This document shows positions 41,451 through 50,209 of a stretch of 64,000 bases of DNA, piece after piece. The DNA comes from Pseudomonas sp. BSw22131 (lineage in GTDB: Bacteria > Pseudomonadota > Gammaproteobacteria > Pseudomonadales > Pseudomonadaceae). Made by a program: the position numbers and the translations under genes. The notes beneath the pieces are model-generated. The model had not been told where the DNA came from. It searched no databases and saw only the letters and a program-made list of their open reading frames with translations. The DNA lies in assembly GCF_026810445.1 (NCBI RefSeq), contig NZ_CP113949.1:4898001-4962000 (forward strand), written 5' to 3'. The stretch's first letter is position 1; each line of letters opens with the position of its first letter.

Positions 41451-41539
41451 ACACCGGGGGCTCGGGTCAAGACCTGCGCCTAACGACCGATAACTATGGC
41501 ATGGCCGCACTACTGGTGGCCCCAAGAGCGCGCGCCTCC

Positions 41540-43198
41540 ATGACACTCATTCGCGATCCGCAGCTAGTGCGAAAAAATCTCTACGCCTTGCTGGGGTTCT
41601 ACCTGTTTTCCATCTTCCTGCTGGCCATTGCTTGGGAATTCAAGCTCGAGTCTGTCGCCATGCAGTTGTTGGAATTACCCTATGACGGCGACTTCGAAAC
41701 CGCTGAGCGCTGGCGTTTTGTCCTGACGTCGACAGGTTTTGCCGTCTTGGCGATGGTTGTGCCTTTCATTCTGTTGAAGCGACTGGTAAACCGTCTGCAC
41801 CTTAGCTACAACAACCTCATTGTGGCCCAGGCGCATAGCGACTCGCTGGCACGCCATGATCCTCTATCTGGCCTGCTGAACCGCAGGGTGTTTCACGAGC
41901 AACTGGTTTCGCGCCTGGAACAGCCTGGGGTAAAAACGGCGGTATTCCTGCTCGATCTGGACAAGTTCAAAAATATCAACGACATACACGGCCACGCTGC
42001 TGGCGACGTCGCCATATGTGCTGTCGCTGACACGCTTCGCAAGGCAACTGCTGGCTGGCAGGGGGCGGTAGCAAGGTTGGGGGGGGATGAGTTTACGTTT
42101 GCTGTCACCGGTGATTTCACACACCTTGAGTTAGCGACGCTGGCGGAGGAAGTCCTGATTAAAATTGCCCGTGCGGACATAGGTTTGCCAGGCCTGTCTT
42201 TAAGCGCAACTTTGGGTATTGCCGTGTCGCCTCTGGATGGCACTGCTGCCGAAACCTTGTTGCAGCGAGCTGACAGCGCCATGTACCGCGGTAAAAACTT
42301 CGGGCGCGCTGCATTTAACTTCTATGAAGCCAGCTTTGAGCAGGAGCAGCGCGAACAAATGCGCTTCGAGCAGGAGCTAAGGCAAGCCATTGAAGAACGG
42401 CAGATCCAGCCGTTTTACCAACCCATCGTTAGTCTCCCGGAGCAACGATTGGAAGGGTTCGAGCTACTGGCCCGATGGGTACACCCCGAACGCGGCATTG
42501 TCATGCCTCAGGACTTCATACCACTCACCGAACAGTTAGGCCTGATCAAGCTGCTCACTGAAAGCCTTTTGCTCCAGGCCTTCACCGAGGCGCGAGAGTG
42601 GCCAAACACCCTGACGCTGGCGGTCAACGTCACTTCATCAATGATCGAGAGCAACGAGTTTCCGGAATGGCTGGAGGATCTGGCCCGTAGGGGCAACTTC
42701 CCGCTGAGTCATTTGGAGGTAGAAGTGACTGAAAATGCCCTCGTAGCCAACGTGGGAAGTGCGAGATTGAATCTGGAACGCCTGCGTGCAATGGGCGTCA
42801 CTGTATCTCTGGACGACTTTGGTACGGGTTATTCGGGGCTGTATCATCTGACTCAGCTGGCTATCGACAAGATCAAGATTGACCGGTCTTTCTTCGACAC
42901 ATCGCTGGATAATCAGAACGAAATGGTCAAAGCCATTCTCGCGCTGGGCAAGAGCCTGCGCATGCAAATCACTGCTGAGGGTGTGGAGCATGAGCAACTG
43001 GCCGATTGGCTGGCCAAACATCAATGCGACTTTGCGCAAGGTTACTTATTTGGGCGAGCCCTACCGGCTGCAAAGGTGACAGCGCTGATGGCGACGGATC
43101 TGACTGCCGGGCAATTAAGGGCATCTGAAGAGCGTGCTGACTCGTCTGGCGAAGCAGCGGGCCACCTGCTGCATGAGCACACTGCCAATCAACGCTAG
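41540..43198 (+). CDS. membrane GGDEF-EAL protein (c-di-GMP turnover)
   Basis: About 552 residues from ATG 41540 (MTLIRDPQLVRKNLYALLGF); an upstream ATG at 41501 adds 13 residues close to the IS end. Two membrane segments (~17-37 and ~72-92) enclose a ~35-residue periplasmic loop. GGDEF at about 115-280 keeps RLGGDEFTFAV but lacks an RxxD I-site. The EAL domain reads FELLARW instead of EALxR, while LEVEVTEN, DDFGTGYSG, IKIDRSF and ITAEGVEHE are kept, so phosphodiesterase activity is likely. The IS3 insertion just upstream may have changed its promoter or cut the N-terminus. Confidence 0.88.
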   Translation: MTLIRDPQLVRKNLYALLGFYLFSIFLLAIAWEFKLESVAMQLLELPYDGDFETAERWRFVLTSTGFAVLAMVVPFILLKRLVNRLHLSYNNLIVAQAHSDSLARHDPLSGLLNRRVFHEQLVSRLEQPGVKTAVFLLDLDKFKNINDIHGHAAGDVAICAVADTLRKATAGWQGAVARLGGDEFTFAVTGDFTHLELATLAEEVLIKIARADIGLPGLSLSATLGIAVSPLDGTAAETLLQRADSAMYRGKNFGRAAFNFYEASFEQEQREQMRFEQELRQAIEERQIQPFYQPIVSLPEQRLEGFELLARWVHPERGIVMPQDFIPLTEQLGLIKLLTESLLLQAFTEAREWPNTLTLAVNVTSSMIESNEFPEWLEDLARRGNFPLSHLEVEVTENALVANVGSARLNLERLRAMGVTVSLDDFGTGYSGLYHLTQLAIDKIKIDRSFFDTSLDNQNEMVKAILALGKSLRMQITAEGVEHEQLADWLAKHQCDFAQGYLFGRALPAAKVTALMATDLTAGQLRASEERADSSGEAAGHLLHEHTANQR

Positions 43199-43313
43199 AT
43201 AGCGTTAATTGGGTGCAGTTGCTCGCCAAGTAGCGGATGGCTTTGACCCAGGCGTTCCGATACGAATGGGCAAATCCGGGATGTCCATTCCGAGCTGCAG
43301 ACCCCTGTCACTC

Positions 43314-44891
43314 TCAAGCACCAGAGAGTACCGGTGAAACGCTGGAACGATCATCCGCGCCATCCCAACCCTGAATCAATCGTCCCTCGACGCGGTTGCG
43401 ACCTTTGGTTTTAGCGAAGTAAAGGAGCCGATCTGCTTCTTCCAGAGCCGCGGTATACCGGTCCTTCTCGGGTGCGTTGATCACTACCACACCCGAGCTG
43501 ATCGTCAGTTTGCCCAGCGGGCTGGCTGAGTGTTCTATAGGGCTGTCCACAATGGATGATTTGAGCTTTTCGGCAACGCTCAGCGCACCGGCCAAATCCG
43601 TCTCCGGCAGCAGAATGACAAACTCCTCACCGCCATAGCGTGCCGCCACATCACCAGCTCGCTTGACACTGTTGCCGATGAGCCCCGCGACCTGCCTCAG
43701 GCAGTCGTCACCCCGCAGATGGCCGTAGTTGTCGTTGTATTGCTTGAACCAGTCAATATCCAACAAAATAATGGCGATAGTTGAGTGATTACGGCTTGCT
43801 CGCCCCCACTCCCGCTGCAAGGCAGCATCAAAGCAACGTCGATTGGGCAGATGCGTCAAGCTGTCGGTCTGAGCGATGATCTCCAGCTCGTTTCGAGTAA
43901 TGTTCAGTTCACCTTCTGCAGTGATCAACTGCTTGATCTGCCGATACAACAGGATGCCCAGTAAAACCAAGGCCAGAATAATGATGCCGGTCAGAGCCGT
44001 GGATCGATACGCATAGGCCCACCAGGGAGCGAACACATGCTGGCAGGAGACGCCAGCGGCGGCGACGATGGGCAATCCGGACACCCGCCGATAGGCATAG
44101 ATTCTTTCTACGCCATCCACCATAGAGTTGATGACGGCAGTACCGCTATCACTGAATGGCAGATAGCGAGTGAAAATATCACCCTTGGCCACATTGGTCG
44201 TCATCAGTGCGGTTAACGTAGGTCGCCGAGCCAGCAGGTCGCCATTGTTCAGTGCGAGGAAGATAACGCCCTTGTCGTCTACATCCATGCGCTCAAAAAA
44301 GTCCTGAAAATAAGCCACGGGCACCGTAGCCAGGGCAATGCCTGCGAAACTGCCATCAGCAGCATTGATGCGCCTGCTGATCGGGATGATCATGTCTCCC
44401 GTATTCCGGCTTTCCACAATGGAACCGACGTGGATGGATTCATCAGTGTTATCGCGGTGATAGGCGAAGTACGCGCGGTCGTCGTTGCTTTGCAACTGCA
44501 CGCCGCTGGAAAAGGAATTGGCAACCCAATTACCTTGAGCATCGTAGATGAAGAGCCCCTGGATCCCTTGTACGTTCACCACGGCTTGAGCCATCAGCTT
44601 CGTTAATCGGCTTTGCTGCTCACCTGCGGTACCGTCGTGTTCCACGCGCTCAACGAGATCGCGCAACGTATTATCAGCCTGTCTTACAGTGTCTTGAGCT
44701 TGCTGCTCAGCGGCAAGCACGATGTTGGACACCTCAATCCTGGCGGTAGCGAGGCGCTCATCCCTGGATTGCTTCATCTGCCAGGCAGTAGCCAAAATCA
44801 GCGATAGACAGACCAAAGCAATGAAGCAAATCAGCGCTTTGGTGAGCGATGAAGCTGTAAGCCTCGTCGACATAAAGGAAAGAGACTTCAT
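43314..44891 (-). CDS. dCache-type sensory diguanylate cyclase
   Basis: About 525 residues from ATG 44891 (MKSLSFMSTRLTASSLTKAL). TM1 near 17-38, a periplasmic double-Cache-like sensor to about 285 (FIYDAQGNWVANSFSSG, DMIIPISRRINAADGSFAGI), TM2 near 300-320 (STALTGIIILALVLLGILLY), then GGDEF with RYGGEEFVILLPETD and an I-site RAGD five residues before it. It should make c-di-GMP in response to a periplasmic ligand and be feedback-inhibited. It is convergent with the GGDEF-EAL gene. The open frame extends to 45029 without a better start. Confidence 0.9.
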   Translation of the reverse strand: MKSLSFMSTRLTASSLTKALICFIALVCLSLILATAWQMKQSRDERLATARIEVSNIVLAAEQQAQDTVRQADNTLRDLVERVEHDGTAGEQQSRLTKLMAQAVVNVQGIQGLFIYDAQGNWVANSFSSGVQLQSNDDRAYFAYHRDNTDESIHVGSIVESRNTGDMIIPISRRINAADGSFAGIALATVPVAYFQDFFERMDVDDKGVIFLALNNGDLLARRPTLTALMTTNVAKGDIFTRYLPFSDSGTAVINSMVDGVERIYAYRRVSGLPIVAAAGVSCQHVFAPWWAYAYRSTALTGIIILALVLLGILLYRQIKQLITAEGELNITRNELEIIAQTDSLTHLPNRRCFDAALQREWGRASRNHSTIAIILLDIDWFKQYNDNYGHLRGDDCLRQVAGLIGNSVKRAGDVAARYGGEEFVILLPETDLAGALSVAEKLKSSIVDSPIEHSASPLGKLTISSGVVVINAPEKDRYTAALEEADRLLYFAKTKGRNRVEGRLIQGWDGADDRSSVSPVLSGA

Positions 44892-45293
44892 GGGATTGTC
44901 ATCAAAATGGCGGTGAGACGAGCTATGCAGTTTCCGTACCTTCCAGCCGATTCTGCCTGGCAATCTGCAGAGGTTTGCTGCGCAGGGCTCTCGGAGCAGC
45001 AAGCCCACGTTGCGCAGTGCAGGACACAACCCCAGGCCGGCCAGACAAGCCGGCTTTTTGCCCTCTCACCACTCGTCACCTGTTAGGCCCGTGCTAGAGC
45101 GGCGTGTTGTGACAACGTTAACAGCGGCGTAGACTTCTCGGCATCAGGCTACACCTCCCCATACTCATAATATTTTGCTCACCTCATGCACTGCCAAGGC
45201 TTCGGCCTCAGGCGGCATTTTTGCGTGCGGGTCATTTGAGGGTTGGGCGTGTCAGCTGCCGTCGATATTTATACGAGGTTCATACGTCTTTAA
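44892..45293. other. divergent intergenic region
   Basis: About 400 bp between the sensory cyclase and sotB, which point away from each other, so both promoters should be here. catactcataatattttgc (45158-45176) has -10-like TATAAT-type sequences. No RNA gene or operator was recognised. Confidence 0.4.
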
Positions 45294-46475
45294 ATGAATA
45301 GCACCCTGGATGCCCGCACCGGAAGCTGGCTAAGCGTTATCGCCCTGGCGCTCGCAGCGTTTATCTTCAACACCACCGAGTTTGTCCCGGTCGGCCTGCT
45401 GAGCGCCATCGGCCACAGCTTTGACATGTCGACGGCGCAAGTGGGTTTGATGTTGACGGTCTATGCCTGGGTCGTGTCGCTGACTTCGCTGCCCATGATG
45501 CTGATGACGCGTAACGTCGAGCGGCGCAAGTTGCTGATGTTTGTGTTCGTGGTATTTATCGCCAGCCACGTGATGTCCAGTCTGGCGACGAGTTTCAGCA
45601 TGCTGTTGGTCAGCCGGATTGGTATTGCGTTCGCGCATGCGGTGTTCTGGTCGATCACTGCATCGCTGGCGGTGCGGGTAGCGCCCGAGGGCAAGCAAGT
45701 GCAGGCCTTGGGTTTGCTGTCGACTGGCACTGCGCTGGCGATGGTGCTCGGCATTCCACTGGGACGAATCCTGGGCGAAGCGTTGGGCTGGCGCATGACG
45801 TTCCTGGCAATCGCCGGCGCTGCGGGCTTCACCGTACTGTGCTTGCTGAAGTCGCTGCCGCTGCTGCCGAGCCAGAACTCAGGATCGCTGCGCAGCTTGC
45901 CGATTCTGTTCAAGCGCCCGGCATTGATGACGCTGTACCTGCTGACGGCGCTGGTAGTCACGGCTCAGTTCACGGCCTACAGCTACATCGAACCGTTCGC
46001 ACAGTCCGTCGCTCACATGAACGGCGAAATGACCACCGTGCTGCTCTTGCTGTTCGGCGGCGCCGGCATCCTCGGTTCTTTCGTGTTCAGCCGTTACAAC
46101 AACCGCTTCCCCAAAGGGCTGTTGATTACGTCTATAGCGGCGCTGTCACTGAGCCTGCTGCTGTTGCTGCCACTGGCTGGCAAAGCGTCCTGGCTCGGCA
46201 CGTTGAGCATCGTCTGGGGGATCGCCATCATGTGCTTCGGGCTGGTGATGCAGTCCAAGGTTCTGGCGTTGGCGCCCGATGCAACCGACGTGGCGATGGC
46301 GTTGCACTCGGGCATCTACAACATCGGCATCGGCGGCGGCGCATTGCTGGGCAGCCTGGTGATCAGCCAGTTGGGCATCGCCAATATCGGCCTGGTCGGC
46401 GGGCTGCTGGCAGTCGGTGGACTGTTGCTGTGCTGCCTGGCGACTTACCGTTTTGGCGAGACGCTGCGCGCCTGA
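45294..46475 (+). CDS. sotB: MFS sugar efflux transporter, SotB type
   Basis: A 393-residue, 12-helix major facilitator. The N-terminal [20 protein letters not shown] and [12 protein letters not shown] (the loop 2-3 motif) are strongly SotB/YdeA-like, and [20 protein letters not shown] fits too. Family members export arabinose, IPTG or related compounds and some drugs. It is a single gene with a solid terminator behind it. The exact substrate is unknown. Confidence 0.88.
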   Translation: MNSTLDARTGSWLSVIALALAAFIFNTTEFVPVGLLSAIGHSFDMSTAQVGLMLTVYAWVVSLTSLPMMLMTRNVERRKLLMFVFVVFIASHVMSSLATSFSMLLVSRIGIAFAHAVFWSITASLAVRVAPEGKQVQALGLLSTGTALAMVLGIPLGRILGEALGWRMTFLAIAGAAGFTVLCLLKSLPLLPSQNSGSLRSLPILFKRPALMTLYLLTALVVTAQFTAYSYIEPFAQSVAHMNGEMTTVLLLLFGGAGILGSFVFSRYNNRFPKGLLITSIAALSLSLLLLLPLAGKASWLGTLSIVWGIAIMCFGLVMQSKVLALAPDATDVAMALHSGIYNIGIGGGALLGSLVISQLGIANIGLVGGLLAVGGLLLCCLATYRFGETLRA

Positions 46476-46494
46476 TTGATTGAAGCAATCCCCG

Positions 46495-46532
46495 AAAAAG
46501 GCGCTGCCAGCTCATGCTCAGCGCCTTTTTTG
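46495..46532 (+). terminator. Rho-independent terminator of sotB
   Basis: AAAAAGGCGCTG / CAGCGCCTTTTTT perfect stem of 12 bp with a 12-nt loop and T-run, 20 bp after the sotB stop. It can work in both directions. Confidence 0.85.
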
Positions 46533-46669
46533 TGTCCGGCATTCAACAGACCTCATCATCGCGGCCACCATTAATCCTGTTGATATTCACCATTGGAGTT
46601 GATGGCTTCCGCTGAAAATCCATGGGCGTACCATCGCCCCACACCCAAGTACGAACTGAGGGCTGGAAC

Positions 46670-46807
46670 ATGTTGATTCATCTGCTGACTTGCCTGGCAC
46701 TGACGGCGTTTACCACTTACGTCGTTGCCCTCAGGTTTTTCGATCTGGCAGTGGCTCCTGTAGCCGCCAGCGAAAATGAAAATCGTGTAATGGCACCGGC
46801 CAGTTAA
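46670..46807 (+). CDS. possible small membrane peptide
   Basis: A 45-residue peptide from ATG 46670 (MLIHLLTCLALTAFTTYVVA) with one hydrophobic helix and a short polar tail; a weak gaggg site precedes it. Size and layout fit a single-pass small membrane protein, but nothing confirms expression. It lies in the gap between sotB and the next hypothetical gene. Confidence 0.35.
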   Translation: MLIHLLTCLALTAFTTYVVALRFFDLAVAPVAASENENRVMAPAS

Positions 46808-46873
46808 CGGCCAAGTAGCTGACACTCATCAGCACCTTGTTATCAGCATTCACTGCGTTGCGGAGCGCCCGAC

Positions 46874-47155
46874 ATGACCCGAGAAGTGACGTTGCACGTG
46901 AGATTCCCTGCGTTTGGCAATAACTACTACTCACAACATGTCGTCGCCCGCAAAACGCAGTCGTTGATCAGCGATGATCGTTTTGATTCTCTCCTGATGT
47001 CCGCCGCCACCCGTCACTTCAGCAATGAAGTCGTTGGGCTGACGGACCCGTTTCGGTTTCTGAATGACGTTTTGATCTCGCACAGGCTGGACGTTGAAAA
47101 CGAAATGCCTGCTCGGCAACCAATGCGTTTCACGCAAGCGAGCGACAGCAGATAA
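46874..47155 (+). CDS. hypothetical protein
   Basis: A 93-residue protein with a ggag site before ATG 46874 (MTREVTLHVRFPAFGNNYYS). The first 50 residues look like a beta-strand-rich or mixed unit; the rest is polar (FLNDVLISHRLDVENEMPAR). No known family or motif was recognised. Start and strand are supported by the ribosome site and by its even codon use. Confidence 0.45.
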   Translation: MTREVTLHVRFPAFGNNYYSQHVVARKTQSLISDDRFDSLLMSAATRHFSNEVVGLTDPFRFLNDVLISHRLDVENEMPARQPMRFTQASDSR

Positions 47156-47250
47156 ATTCAGATATTTGGCTGGCGAAATTGTTGAATCCGCTGTTTGATT
47201 GCACGTCGGCCCACACCGGCGATCCGTCACTCTTTCATTCGGAAAACAAC

Positions 47251-47523
47251 AATGAAACATGCCCTGCTCGCTGGCCTTCTCCTGACCGCCGCGCTACTGC
47301 CACCGTCCGCCTTCGCCAATGACGACGACACTCAGTGCCAGATGAACCTGAGCAAAGTCCGAGACGCCAAAGTTGCCAACCCCGGGTTGAGTGAGGCGGT
47401 TAAAAGCGACGTCGACACCACTGTCCATCGAGCCGAATCGGCCCGCGCCCGCCACAACGACGACGGCGCCCGAGAGTGCGTGTCACTGACGCAGCAAGCG
47501 CTGCAAAAAATCCAGAGCAATTA
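47251..47523 (+). CDS. small secreted protein, paralogue of the gene at 2546
   Basis: A 90-residue protein from ATG 47251 with a signal peptide (MKHALLAGLLLTAALLPPSA, cleavage after AFA). The mature part has Cys in DTQCQMNLSKVRDAKVAN and in ARECVSLTQQALQKIQSN, at the same relative places as the protein at 2546-2830 (CGANLQALKDAH and KECISITTKAITQLKTM). Both have a helical charged middle. The open frame before the ATG is ignored. Role unknown; two copies 45 kb apart suggest a small Pseudomonas periplasmic family. Confidence 0.75.
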
Positions 47524-47547
47524 GCCCCCCTAAGCGATCGCCACTTT

Positions 47548-47912
47548 TGCAGGACCCAAGTTATTGGCAAATGGGTCTCAGCGTGGAATCAGCCCAACGC
47601 CACGCGAATGAATTCGCGTCTACAGATCGCACGCCAATTCTGTAGGAGCCAACTTGTTGGCGAGACGTCGTCAGGGTTGAGCCAGCCCCGCCGCCACGCG
47701 AATGAATTCGCGTCTACAGGCAGCAGGCCAATTCTGTAGGAGCCAACTTGTTGGCGAGACGTCGTCCCGGTTGAAACAGAACCGCCGCCACGCGAATGAA
47801 TTCGCGTCTACAGGTCGCACGCCAATTCTGTAGGAGCCAACTTGTTGGCGAGAGGTCGTCAGGGTTGAGCCAGCCCCGCCGCCACGCCAATGAATTCATG
47901 CTTACAGACGTC
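47548..47912. repeat. tandem array of four 93-94 bp REP/BIME-like units
   Basis: Units begin at 47548 (diverged), 47641, 47735 and 47829. Each has tgtaggagccaacttgttgg near its start and gccacgcgaatgaattcgcg then tctaca near its end, i.e. two opposing REP-like sequences. The last three units are almost identical. The array lies between convergent genes, a usual place for BIME-type elements; it has no spacers like those of CRISPR. Confidence 0.85.
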
Positions 47913-47923
47913 GAGCAGGGCAT

Positions 47924-50209
47924 TCACTTCAATACCAACAGCCGATAAACCCCCGCCTCGCTTTCGATGCCATGGGTGTCGTGGGTGAAGCCGGGGAATG
48001 CTTTGTCGAAGTTCTCCAGCGCACTCAGGTACGCGAGCAATGGCCCATCGGCGGGGCCGGCGTTTTCCCCAGGCATCAGCAACGGAATCCCGGGCGGATA
48101 CGGCACGATACCGGTTGCGACAATACGCCCGGCAGCCTGTTCGAGCGTGACCTGCTCCACCTCGTTTTTAACCAGTTTCTCGTAAGCCTCCACCGGGCTG
48201 AACTCAGCCTTGGGCAACGTGCCGAACGCCTTGGCCATGGTCGACGTCGTCTTGTTTTTCTTCATTGCCGCAAAGATGTCTTGTGCGAGGTCTTTCAACC
48301 CCATGCCGCTGTAGCGTTGCTGGTTGGCCGTCAACAGATCCGGCAGGCACAGCTCAAGCTCGAGGTTATTGTCGTAATCGCGTTTGAAATCGAGCAACGC
48401 GTTGACCAGCGTGCCCCATTTGCCTTTGGTGATGCCGATCGAGAACAGGAACAGGATCGTGAAGTCCGTCGTTTTCTCGACCACGATTCCCTGCCGCGCC
48501 AGGTACGCACTCACCACACACGCCGGAATACCGAAGTCGAGCAGGTTGCCATCGTCGCCCATACCGGGGCTCAGCACCGACACCTTGATCGGGTCGAGCA
48601 TGCAGTAGCCCTCTTCGATATTCCCAAAGCCGTGCCACACCTCGTTCGGGTGCAAGACCCAGCAATTGGGGTCGGTCTTGAGCGTCACCGGGTCAACGTG
48701 ATGGAACGGCACCGCGAGCCCGTCGATCTGCACCGACGGCGGCTGCCAGCACGAGAAAAACCAGTCGTCGTGGTTGAGCATTTCGCTCTGCATGCGCGAG
48801 ATGACTTGCCGAAACGCGACGGCCTCCTCGATGGATTCAGTGGTCAGAATCTGCCCGCTGGGCGCCTCCATCATCGCCGAGCTGACATCACACGAGGCCA
48901 TAATCGCGTAATTGGGCGACGTCGATGCGTGCATCATGAACGACTCATTAAAGCGCCCGTGGGGGATCGGATTACGCCCGTTTCGCACATGGATCATCGA
49001 CGCCTGAGACAGCGCTGCCAGCAGCTTGTGAGTCGATTGCGTGGCGAACACAGTGGGCCGCGACTCGTCGTGATCATCCGGGCTGCCGTGCATTGCAAAG
49101 CGATCCTTGTACAGCGGATTGAACCGCGCGTAGCCATACCAGGCTTCGTCGAAATGCAGCCGGTCCACGCTCTGCCCAAGCAACTCCTCCACCCGCGTGA
49201 CGTTGTAGGTCAGGCCGTCATAGGTCGAGTTAGTGACGATGGCGTGAATCGGCGTCGGATCAATGTCTGCTGTCACCAGCGGGTTGCTGGCGATGGCAGC
49301 TTTAACGGCCTCTGCGCTCAGAGTTTGCGGCAGGATCGGGCCGATGATGCCGAACCGATTGCGGGTCGGGACCAGATACGTGGGAATCGCGCCCGACAGC
49401 GTCATCGCATGCTCGGCGGACTTGTGGCAATTACGGTCGCACAGAGCGATCTGATTGCGCGTGACGCTGGCCATCAGGATGACGCGATTGGACGTGGATG
49501 AGCCATTGGTGACGTAATAGGTGCGATGCGCGCCAAACACTTTAGCCGCGTAGCGTTCGCCCTGACCAATGGGGCCGCTGTGATCAAGCAGCGATCCCAG
49601 CTCACTTACCGAAATCGACAGGTCCGAACGCAGCAGGTTTTCCCCGAAAAACTCGTAGAACGCCCTGCCCGCCGTGCTTTTCAGAAACGCCGTGCCGCCC
49701 GCATGACCCGGCGTGTGCCAGGAGTATTCGTACGAGCGCGCAAACTTGAGCAACGCGCCGAACATCGGCGGCAGAACGGCCTGACGATAGCGCTCGATGG
49801 CCGCCATGATGCGCCCGCTGAGGAAGCGACTGGTGTCTTCAGGCAGCCAGATGAAGTCATCGGCGTGCTGCATGACCACCAGCGGAATGGTCGACGCGGT
49901 GCTGCGGTCACTGATCAAAAACACCGGCACGCGTGTATTGCGCTCGCGAAGATTGGTCAGCAGCTTGATGCACTGCTCGTGCCCCTCGCTCTTGTCTATT
50001 TCCCAACTCAACAGCACACATTGAATGGCCGGATCGGAATGCAGGATCGACGTCGCATCGCTCAGGCTTTCGGACACCAGCACGCTGATGGAGCGCTCTT
50101 CCACATCGCTGATCAATTGATTCAATGCACGCCCGAACACCGTGCGCTTGTCCGGCGGGCTGCTGACCAACAACGCCAGCATGCCGAGTGAATGTCTGTT
50201 TTCCGTCAT
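47924..50209 (-). CDS. ldcA: PLP-dependent lysine/arginine/ornithine decarboxylase
   Basis: A 761-residue decarboxylase of the large inducible group. Residues 1-130 are a CheY-like wing domain; the PLP core has SWHTPGHAGGTAFLKSTAGR, the DEAWYGYARFNPLY block and the active-site Lys395 in TQSTHKLLAALSQAS; the C-terminal domain has YPPGIPLLMPGE. Length and features match Pseudomonas LdcA (lysine decarboxylase), though arginine or ornithine cannot be excluded. It overlaps the antiporter gene by 4 bp, so substrate import, decarboxylation and amine export are coupled, giving acid resistance and cadaverine or other polyamine production. Confidence 0.87.
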   Translation of the reverse strand: MTENRHSLGMLALLVSSPPDKRTVFGRALNQLISDVEERSISVLVSESLSDATSILHSDPAIQCVLLSWEIDKSEGHEQCIKLLTNLRERNTRVPVFLISDRSTASTIPLVVMQHADDFIWLPEDTSRFLSGRIMAAIERYRQAVLPPMFGALLKFARSYEYSWHTPGHAGGTAFLKSTAGRAFYEFFGENLLRSDLSISVSELGSLLDHSGPIGQGERYAAKVFGAHRTYYVTNGSSTSNRVILMASVTRNQIALCDRNCHKSAEHAMTLSGAIPTYLVPTRNRFGIIGPILPQTLSAEAVKAAIASNPLVTADIDPTPIHAIVTNSTYDGLTYNVTRVEELLGQSVDRLHFDEAWYGYARFNPLYKDRFAMHGSPDDHDESRPTVFATQSTHKLLAALSQASMIHVRNGRNPIPHGRFNESFMMHASTSPNYAIMASCDVSSAMMEAPSGQILTTESIEEAVAFRQVISRMQSEMLNHDDWFFSCWQPPSVQIDGLAVPFHHVDPVTLKTDPNCWVLHPNEVWHGFGNIEEGYCMLDPIKVSVLSPGMGDDGNLLDFGIPACVVSAYLARQGIVVEKTTDFTILFLFSIGITKGKWGTLVNALLDFKRDYDNNLELELCLPDLLTANQQRYSGMGLKDLAQDIFAAMKKNKTTSTMAKAFGTLPKAEFSPVEAYEKLVKNEVEQVTLEQAAGRIVATGIVPYPPGIPLLMPGENAGPADGPLLAYLSALENFDKAFPGFTHDTHGIESEAGVYRLLVLK

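Noticed and set aside
45839..46483. 214-codon plus-strand frame overlapping sotB
   Set aside because: Out-of-frame shadow of a transporter gene; Arg/His-rich with no membrane segments.
47548..47912. Regular repeats considered as a CRISPR array
   Set aside because: Units are 93-94 bp and repeated along nearly their whole length, with no unique spacers and no cas genes nearby; it is a REP/BIME-type tandem array.
47972..49501. 509-codon plus-strand frame opposite the decarboxylase
   Set aside because: Antisense shadow of ldcA, rich in Arg and His; the minus-strand protein has the full PLP motifs.
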